The notes under the pieces are model-generated. The model was given only the letters and a program-made list of their open reading frames with translations, did not search any database and was not told the origin of the DNA. From positions 62,001 to 126,000 of the forward strand of contig NZ_BMPZ01000007.1 of assembly GCF_014647855.1 (NCBI RefSeq): DNA of 64,000 bases. Reading direction: 5' to 3'. This stretch comes from Shewanella gelidii (GTDB lineage: Bacteria; Pseudomonadota; Gammaproteobacteria; Enterobacterales; Shewanellaceae). Below, piece after piece: positions 56,342 through 64,000 of this stretch (position 1 is its first letter; each line of letters begins with the position of its first letter). Position numbers and translations under genes: made by a program.

Positions 56342-58048
56342 ATGGCATTTAGATGTTTCAGTTCCTATTTACTCGCCTTTTTTTGTATGTTCTTTGGCTT
56401 CCATTGTGTTGCCGCCTCACAAATCGACAGTGCCAATTTATGGATAGAGGAAGAGTTTCAACCTTCGACTTTGAGTAAGTCTGCGCAAATTGCAGAAATG
56501 AATTGGTTTATTGAGGCTGCTCGGCCATACAAAGGAATGCAGATCCGCGTCGTGTCTGAAACGTTAAATACCCATGAGTATGAAGCAAATCGACTCGCAA
56601 AAGCTTTTTATCAAATTACTGGAATACACGTTGTTCATGAGTTGACAGGAGAGGATGATGTTGTAAAAAAAATGTCAGCTCAAATGCTTACCGGTCAAAA
56701 CCTGTATGATGCTTATATAAGTGATAGTGACTTAATCGGCACACACTTTCGTTCCGGGAAGGTGCTTGTCTTGTCGGATTTCATGCAAGGTCAAGGCAAA
56801 CAAGTCACTTTGCCGAGCTTAGATTTGAATGACTTTATTGGACTGAAATTTACTACAGGGCCCGATGGCAAGTTGTATCAATTGCCAGATCAACAATTTG
56901 CAAATTTGTATTGGTATCGACATGACTGGTTTTCAAGACCTGACTTTAAGCGGCAGTTTAAAGATTTGTATGGTTATGAATTAGGTGTTCCGCAAAACTG
57001 GCAGGCTTATGAAGATATTGCGGAGTTTTTTGGCTATCACGTGAAGACGATTGATGGTACACGAGTTTATGGTCACTATGATTATGCCAAGCCTGATCCA
57101 TCAGTGGGCTGGCGCATTAGCGACGCTTGGCTTTCAATGGCTGGTGTTGGTGATATTGGTTTACCCAATGGATTGCCCGTTGATGAATGGGGGATCCGCG
57201 TGGATCAATGTCGACCTGTCGGAGCAAGTGTTGCAAGAGGAGGGGCTTTAAATAGTCCCGCTGCGAAATATGCAATGCGGAAATATATTGATTGGTTAAA
57301 CAAGTTTGCACCAGAAGATTCAAAGCGCCTGACGTTCAAATCATCGTTGAAGTGGTTAAAAGGCGGGCAGGTAGCACAGCAAATATTTTGGTACACAGCT
57401 TTTGTTCCAGATGTGATTTCTTCGAACCTTGCAATTGTAAATCCTGATGGCACTCCTAAATGGCGAGTTGCACCGTCACCCGTAGGAAAGTACTGGCGCA
57501 GTGGGATGAAGTCGGGTTATCAAGATGCAGGCTCATGGACAATTTTGAAATCTACACCATTAAAAAATCAGCAAGCTGCATGGCTCTATGCACAATTTGT
57601 TGTCTCAAAAACCGTATCTTTACGTAAAACCATGATGACATTAACTCCGATTAGACGCTCAGATATTGACTCACAATTTATGACGGCTAAGGCTCCCTAT
57701 CTAGGAGGACTCGTTGAGTTTTATCGTAGCAATGCACGTGATGTTTGGACGCCAACGGGAACCAATGTACCTGATTACCCCGGAATGGCGCAGTATTGGT
57801 GGCGATTTATTTCTGACATTATTTTAGGGAAATTAACGGTTGATGAAGGTATGGATCAATTGGCGAATAAGATGGATCAGCATCTATTTGAGCTGTCGCA
57901 TAAGCAAGGGGTATGTTCTCCGCAACTCAACCCGATACAATCTGAGCAAATTTGGCTGGATAAACCCGGTTCGCCAAAACGTTTTGACCCCTTGAATCAA
58001 CGTGGTCGAACTTTGCCCTATCAGGAGGCGATCAATGTTTGGCAGTAG
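56342..58048 (+). CDS. Large extracellular solute-binding protein, family 1 type
   Basis: The 568 aa protein has a signal peptide (about residues 1-26, ending FHCVAAS) and a family 1 solute-binding fold: ANRLAKAFYQITGIHVVHEL, KLYQLPDQQFANLYWYRHDWF, GAGSWTILKSTPLKNQQAAWLYAQFV-like sequence and LTPIRRSD near the C-terminus. Its length is above the usual 400-450 aa and recalls GlpV-type glycerol-binding proteins. No permease or ATPase gene is nearby. The start is ATG 56342 with GGAG (56331-56334) 7 bases upstream. The next gene, another binding protein, starts inside its last codons (14-base overlap), so they are translationally coupled. Function as a sensor or uptake protein is open. Confidence 0.85.
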   Translation: MAFRCFSSYLLAFFCMFFGFHCVAASQIDSANLWIEEEFQPSTLSKSAQIAEMNWFIEAARPYKGMQIRVVSETLNTHEYEANRLAKAFYQITGIHVVHELTGEDDVVKKMSAQMLTGQNLYDAYISDSDLIGTHFRSGKVLVLSDFMQGQGKQVTLPSLDLNDFIGLKFTTGPDGKLYQLPDQQFANLYWYRHDWFSRPDFKRQFKDLYGYELGVPQNWQAYEDIAEFFGYHVKTIDGTRVYGHYDYAKPDPSVGWRISDAWLSMAGVGDIGLPNGLPVDEWGIRVDQCRPVGASVARGGALNSPAAKYAMRKYIDWLNKFAPEDSKRLTFKSSLKWLKGGQVAQQIFWYTAFVPDVISSNLAIVNPDGTPKWRVAPSPVGKYWRSGMKSGYQDAGSWTILKSTPLKNQQAAWLYAQFVVSKTVSLRKTMMTLTPIRRSDIDSQFMTAKAPYLGGLVEFYRSNARDVWTPTGTNVPDYPGMAQYWWRFISDIILGKLTVDEGMDQLANKMDQHLFELSHKQGVCSPQLNPIQSEQIWLDKPGSPKRFDPLNQRGRTLPYQEAINVWQ

Positions 58049-58784
58049 TGCTTTGTTTAAAGCTTTCGTTACATTGCTGATGTTCGTTAACGTATGGGCT
58101 GCAAGCGCTTTTGCACAAAATAAACCCGTGATCCAGGTTTTAACGTATGAAGAAGCGCCGTTTGCTAAGATAAAGAATAATCATAAGCAAGGCTTTATTG
58201 TGGATTTAGTGGCAGAACTCTTCAAGAGAGCCAAGCTTGATTATCGACTCGATTTTCTACCTTTAAAAAGGATCCTAGTTACCACAAGACTCAACGAGTA
58301 TTACTGCGCATTGCCCGTTGAGCGTAGTCAAGAACGAGAAGTTACCTATAAGTGGGTGAGCCCTGTTTTGGTTTCTCGCTACGGTTTATTTAGTCAAACC
58401 GATAACAAACTTCCCCTTGTTACACTTAATGACGCAAAGCCCTACGTTATAGGAAGCTTTTTAGGGAGCGGTGTTGCAGAATACTTGCAAGGACAAGGCT
58501 TTACCGTGGAGGTTACTGCGAGAAGTGAACAAAATATTCGTATGCTTCAGCATAAGCGGATTGATTTGTGGGCTGCAGAGATCGAAAGTGCCAAGCAACA
58601 AATGACAAAAAACAACGCGTCGCTGGGTAAGCCTGAATTGGTATTCTACACTTCAATTCGGGCAATGGCTTGCCATCGTTCAATTCCCGATACCGCGCTT
58701 GAAAATCTGCAATCAGCACTCACTCAAATGTATCAAGATGGGTTTATGCGCAAGCTTTATGAAAAGTACAATGTACCTTTCTAA
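58035..58784 (+). CDS. Periplasmic solute-binding protein, family 3 type
   Basis: The 249 aa protein has a signal peptide (about residues 1-27, ending ASAFA) and a family 3 (amino-acid-binding-like) fold: VIQVLTYEEAPFAKI, GFIVDLVAELFKRAKLDY, LPLKRILVTTRLNEYYCALPVERSQEREVTYKWVSP and a C-terminal YQDGFMRKLYEKY. Starting Met at 58035 has AGGAGG (58023-58028) 6 bases upstream inside the preceding gene, overlapping its end by 14 bases. There is no transport system beside it. Family members of this form often sense rather than transport. Ligand unknown. It is followed by a hairpin and converges on ddl. Confidence 0.85.
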   Translation: MFGSSALFKAFVTLLMFVNVWAASAFAQNKPVIQVLTYEEAPFAKIKNNHKQGFIVDLVAELFKRAKLDYRLDFLPLKRILVTTRLNEYYCALPVERSQEREVTYKWVSPVLVSRYGLFSQTDNKLPLVTLNDAKPYVIGSFLGSGVAEYLQGQGFTVEVTARSEQNIRMLQHKRIDLWAAEIESAKQQMTKNNASLGKPELVFYTSIRAMACHRSIPDTALENLQSALTQMYQDGFMRKLYEKYNVPF

Positions 58785-58792
58785 ATGAATGG

Positions 58793-58818
58793 GAGCTATG
58801 GTAATCAAACCACAGCTC
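58793..58818. other. Hairpin between the binding-protein gene and ddl
   Basis: GAGCTATGGT and ACCACAGCTC pair with one mismatch over a six-base loop, in the 46-base gap of convergent genes. The T tract of a true terminator is missing. Confidence 0.45.
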
Positions 58819-58830
58819 AGCCGATAAGCG

Positions 58831-59829
58831 TTAGGAAAGCTGTTTTAAAATCGATGTTTCAAGAAACTTGTTAAATTCATGACCATGATGGGTTAGCATT
58901 TTTGGAAACATTGAAATAGGCGTCAAACCCGGGAAAGTGTTAATTTCATTGAGCAATATTTCATTATTATCGGTTAAGAAGAAATCAATTCTTGATAAGT
59001 GGCGGAGCTTCATACCTTTAAATACCTTGATGGCATACTGGCGTATTTTGTCTGAAATCACGGCATCGAGATTTGGCGCTTCGACATGTGTCTCTGCGTG
59101 GCTATCGGCCGCGTATTTTTCATCAAAAGTATAGAAAGTATTTGATGGGCAAACGATTTCCCCTGGCTTGGTAGCAATGATTTCGCCTTCATACTCGTAC
59201 ACAGCAACTTCTAATTCTCTTGCCAGTATGGTTTTTTCAACTACGACATAAGGTGAATAACTAAAGGCTTGTTGCAGCACAGTTTCAATGTCTTCAACGG
59301 CATCGACTTTATAGCAACCGACAGAGGAACCTTGAGAGGCTGCTTTCACAAATATTGAACCCCATTGTGACAATGCTTGAGTTGCTTTCTCAACTGAAGC
59401 TTGCGAGTTCTCATCGAGAAAAATAAATGGCGTGTTAGGGATATCAAGTAAATCGAACCACATTTTTGCGGTTATCTTATTGAAACAATTAGCACTCGCC
59501 TCAGCATTACATCCAAAGTAGGGCAGTTTAACTAATTCCAAGTAAGATTGAATATCTCCAGTTTCACCGGGATAACCGTGAATACAAGGGATAACATAGT
59601 CAAGAATTTGCTCACGCCCATCAGCAAATCGAATTGCGCCAGCATTTGTCAGTTCGCAACAGTGACCATCATCAGTTTTGTATTGACCTTCAGCATCGAG
59701 AATTAGTTTATGGACTTGGAATTGAGGCGAATTTGCTAAGGAGCTTTCGAAGTATTTTGCAGAAAGCAGTGAAATATCGTGTTCATCACTACCACCGCCG
59801 CATAACAACAATAGATTAATCGCGCTCAT
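58831..59829 (-). CDS. ddl: D-alanine--D-alanine ligase
   Basis: Ddl makes the D-Ala-D-Ala dipeptide of peptidoglycan precursors. The 332 aa product has the Ddl start [32 protein letters not shown], the ATP-grasp [15 protein letters not shown], and the omega-loop Lys-Tyr pair in [12 protein letters not shown], which is that of D-Ala-D-Ala enzymes and not of D-Ala-D-Lac ones. The metal-binding [18 protein letters not shown] is present. ATG 59829 follows GGAGTACAG; five more upstream codons are open. It is probably a ddlA-type copy apart from the cell-wall cluster. The DUF2897 gene lies upstream on the same strand. Confidence 0.93.
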   Translation of the reverse strand: MSAINLLLLCGGGSDEHDISLLSAKYFESSLANSPQFQVHKLILDAEGQYKTDDGHCCELTNAGAIRFADGREQILDYVIPCIHGYPGETGDIQSYLELVKLPYFGCNAEASANCFNKITAKMWFDLLDIPNTPFIFLDENSQASVEKATQALSQWGSIFVKAASQGSSVGCYKVDAVEDIETVLQQAFSYSPYVVVEKTILARELEVAVYEYEGEIIATKPGEIVCPSNTFYTFDEKYAADSHAETHVEAPNLDAVISDKIRQYAIKVFKGMKLRHLSRIDFFLTDNNEILLNEINTFPGLTPISMFPKMLTHHGHEFNKFLETSILKQLS

Positions 59830-59933
59830 CTGTACTCCATGCAATGAATGAATTTTGAATCTGGATACTAGTTTAATGAGATTGGAGTTGACTGCAAGCG
59901 AGGTTCAGCTAGACGCCTGATTTATCGTCAACT

Positions 59934-60152
59934 TTATTCAGAAGAGTCTGTTTTGTCAGACTCTTTTTCTGACGATGATTGTTGCTGAGCTTTTTCTTTG
60001 TTCGCTTCATGCATTTCTTTTGCTTTCTTGTTTGGATCTTGTTGACCAAACTGTGGCAATTTAAATCGGGCGGAATATTTTAATACCGCTAAATTGCTAA
60101 CAATCACGCCAATGACTAGCGCAATGATTAAACCGACTTCAAAATTAGACAT
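59934..60152 (-). CDS. Small DUF2897 membrane protein
   Basis: A 72 aa protein with one N-terminal membrane helix (about residues 6-26, VGLIIALVIGVIVSNLAVL) followed by KYSARFKLPQF and a charged, Lys/Glu/Ser-rich tail. It matches the DUF2897 family of single-pass membrane proteins in gammaproteobacteria, of unknown role. It lies 46 bases downstream of kdsB and 104 bases upstream of ddl on the same strand, so it could be part of a kdn-kds transcript. Confidence 0.82.
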   Translation of the reverse strand: MSNFEVGLIIALVIGVIVSNLAVLKYSARFKLPQFGQQDPNKKAKEMHEANKEKAQQQSSSEKESDKTDSSE

Positions 60153-60198
60153 GTGATTATTCCCTTAATGTTTGAAGTCGATATGTTAGCGAAAAAAG

Positions 60199-60936
60199 TT
60201 AATCAACGGCTAAACGTTGCTCACATTTACGGATATCTTCTGGTGTGTCGACTTCGGGGGAGTCAAATGCACTGATCGCAACTTTGATATTGTGACCATG
60301 CTCTATCGCTCTTAGCTGTTCTAACTTTTCGATATCTTCTAATCGACCAAGTGGTAGTTTGGCAAATGTTCTTACAAATTCTCGGGTGTAAGCATAGACA
60401 CCAAGATGTTTGTAAACAGGGTGTTCATTACTATCACGACCAAATGGAATACGAGCGCGCGAGAAATATAGTGCGTTGAACTCGTTATCAAACACCATTT
60501 TGACATGCTTGGGATCATCCAGCTCTTCTTGCTCTGTAATTTCAAACCCTAACGTCGCCATGCCAAATTCGCCAGGATGGCGGTTAAAAAGTGTAATCAC
60601 TTGCTCAATCGAAATTGGATCAATTAAGGGTTGGTCGCCTTGTAGATTTATGACTAAGTCTTCATCAGCTAAACCGAGCTGAGTCACAGCGTCTTCAATG
60701 CGATCAGTCCCAGATGCAGCTTCTGCGGAAGTCATGACCACATTGCCACCAAAGGCTTCAACGGCACTTTTGATTCGATCGTCGTCTGTAGCGACATAGA
60801 TAGCTTCTAAGCCCTTAGCTAAACTCGCACGTTCGTATACGTGCTGGATCATGGGCTTACCGTTAATCGGTGCTAAAGGCTTGCCTGGAAAACGGCTAGA
60901 GCCGTAACGAGCCGGGATTAACAGAGTTACTTTCAT
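60199..60936 (-). CDS. kdsB: CMP-Kdo / CMP-Kdo8N synthetase KdsB
   Basis: KdsB activates Kdo to CMP-Kdo for lipopolysaccharide core synthesis; with KdnA and KdnB beside it, the natural substrate is more likely 8-amino-8-deoxy-Kdo (Kdo8N), as shown for the Shewanella enzyme. Family features are [19 protein letters not shown] at the N-terminus (about residues 5-23), [37 protein letters not shown], and [14 protein letters not shown]. Length is 245 aa (248 in E. coli). It follows kdnB by 110 bases, with an 8-bp-stem hairpin in between. Confidence 0.94.
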   Translation of the reverse strand: MKVTLLIPARYGSSRFPGKPLAPINGKPMIQHVYERASLAKGLEAIYVATDDDRIKSAVEAFGGNVVMTSAEAASGTDRIEDAVTQLGLADEDLVINLQGDQPLIDPISIEQVITLFNRHPGEFGMATLGFEITEQEELDDPKHVKMVFDNEFNALYFSRARIPFGRDSNEHPVYKHLGVYAYTREFVRTFAKLPLGRLEDIEKLEQLRAIEHGHNIKVAISAFDSPEVDTPEDIRKCEQRLAVD

Positions 60937-60986
60937 TTAAATATCCTATCTATTTGCACTGGACTTGATCTGTGATGTCGATTGAA

Positions 60987-61015
60987 TAGGCGCTCTGCAG
61001 ATCACAAAGCGCCTA
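60987..61015. other. Hairpin between kdnB and kdsB
   Basis: TAGGCGCT and AGCGCCTA form a perfect 8-bp inverted repeat with a 13-base loop inside the transcript. There is no T tract. A hairpin with the same TAGGCG/CGCCTA ends is found at 63516-63553. Confidence 0.5.
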
Positions 61016-61046
61016 CGATCTTTGTTGCTTGTAAAAGCAATAAGAT

Positions 61047-63373
<2,327 letters not shown>

Positions 63374-63515
63374 TTAACTGACGGATTATAACTGGCTTTT
63401 AAGCATTGGGGCGATGATTAATTGGTATTTTTGAGGGTAAACACGTGCCCGTAGCTGTGAAGCGGTTGCTATTTAGGCGGATTGAGTTGGTTGACGGGAT
63501 CAGTTTGGGGCGGTA

Positions 63516-63553
63516 TAGGCGTTTGTATGTCTGTGACCGAAACAAACGCCTAG
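63516..63553. other. Hairpin downstream of the carbonic anhydrase gene
   Basis: TAGGCGTTTGT and ACAAACGCCTA form a perfect 11-bp inverted repeat with a 16-base loop, about 18 bases past the carbonic anhydrase stop. A T tract is missing, so it may be a Rho-dependent or processing element. Confidence 0.5.
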
Positions 63554-63570
63554 ATGTTATTTGAAAATGG

Positions 63571-64000
63571 TTAGGTGTTGTTGGATTGCCAATTTCCAAT
63601 GTCGGTGGTTACATCGAGGTCTTTGAGCAAACCATTCTTAATACTATAAATCCAACCATGGACATGAACATCTTGTCCACGTTGCCATGCATCTTTGAGG
63701 ATAGAGGTGTTACAAACATTGGCGACTTGTTCAACGACATTAAGTTCACATAACTTATTAAAGCGTTCTGCTTCATCAAGCTTATTGAGTTCAACATGAT
63801 GAAAGCGATAGATATCCCTTAAATGGGCAAGCCAATTGTCAATTAGGCCATGGTTTTGACCATCCATGGAGGCTTTTATCCCGCCGCAACCATAATGACC
63901 AACAACCATGATATGCTTGACCTTTAAGACTTCCACAGCGTATTGAACGACTGATAAGCAATTGAGGTCATTGTGAATTACCATGTTTGCAATGTTACGG
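63571..64000 (-). CDS. Beta-carbonic anhydrase (N-terminus cut by window edge)
   Basis: This gene runs off the right end of the window; the frame continues through the final bases as RNIAN before MVIHNDLNCLSVVQYAVEVL. The present part holds the zinc-binding GHYGCGGIKASMDG (His and Cys), WLAHLRDIY, LCELNVVEQVANV and HGWIYSIKNGLLKDLDV. The zinc-binding CxDxR and about 60 N-terminal residues lie outside. It is a beta-class enzyme like E. coli Can, interconverting CO2 and bicarbonate. The ATG visible at 63984 is internal and not the start. It is on the same strand as the kdn genes, 245 bases upstream of kdnA. Confidence 0.93.
   Translation of the reverse strand, partial: RNIANMVIHNDLNCLSVVQYAVEVLKVKHIMVVGHYGCGGIKASMDGQNHGLIDNWLAHLRDIYRFHHVELNKLDEAERFNKLCELNVVEQVANVCNTSILKDAWQRGQDVHVHGWIYSIKNGLLKDLDVTTDIGNWQSNNT

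Noticed and set aside
59116..59160. A possible D-Ala-D-Lac type substitution in the Ddl omega loop
   Set aside because: The deciding Tyr after Lys (EKY) is kept; the Tyr-to-Phe change is at a neighbouring position.
63399..63599. A 66-codon frame on the minus strand between kdnA and the carbonic anhydrase gene
   Set aside because: It overlaps the end of the carbonic anhydrase gene and the hairpin, has no ribosome-binding site, and its composition is not protein-like.

Overview
The window reads as ordinary, densely coded chromosome of a marine-type gammaproteobacterium, most likely in the order Alteromonadales. Gene order matches three enterobacterial neighbourhoods: yoaA-tsaB-fadD-rnd; ycgL-ycgN-dsbB-nhaB-fadR-ycgB; and gloB-yafS-rnhA-dnaQ-tRNA-Asp-fadE-yafJ. 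A kdnA-kdnB-kdsB cluster, known from Shewanella, lies at the right end. Base composition is moderately AT-rich and even. I see no insertion sequence, prophage, CRISPR array or integron. The genus cannot be fixed by reading alone.

Layout. 1-9.1 kb: helicase YoaA, tRNA-modification factor TsaB, an unknown small protein, an M50-like membrane protease, an exported methyltransferase, a hydrolase, FadD and RNase D. 9.2-20.3 kb: YcgL, an MltB-type transglycosylase, YcgN, DsbB, NhaB, FadR, the YeaG-YeaH-YcgB stress module and Fe-superoxide dismutase. 20.6-33.5 kb: GrxD, NadA, two chemoreceptors, tRNA-Ser, a substrate-binding/PAS/diguanylate-cyclase sensor, an RraA-like protein, AsmA and a lipoprotein. 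33.7-46.9 kb: MltD, GloB, YafS, RnhA, DnaQ, a large membrane protein, two tRNA-Asp genes, FadE, YafJ, a DUF3108 protein, an alkyltransferase-like protein, peptide deformylase and an ATP-grasp enzyme. 47-53.1 kb: a glyoxylate-shunt cluster (isocitrate lyase, a LysR regulator, malate synthase G) and an epoxide-hydrolase-like protein. 53.2-64 kb: AdhE, two orphan solute-binding proteins, a D-Ala-D-Ala ligase, a DUF2897 protein, KdsB, KdnB, KdnA and a carbonic anhydrase cut by the window edge.

How the genes fit together. FadD, FadE and FadR, isocitrate lyase and malate synthase form a route from long-chain fatty acids through acetyl-CoA to the glyoxylate shunt. A good FadR box lies upstream of fadE and a second candidate lies upstream of fadR. 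KdnA, KdnB and KdsB predict a lipopolysaccharide inner core containing 8-amino-8-deoxy-Kdo. Envelope upkeep is further represented by two lytic transglycosylases, AsmA, DsbB and Ddl.

I found no clear new multi-gene system. The best leads are an RraA-like protein carrying a D-x20-R-D aldolase-type motif, an overlapping pair of periplasmic binding proteins with no transporter, a LysR regulator between the two glyoxylate-shunt genes, and an unusual number of TTG start codons backed by good ribosome-binding sites.
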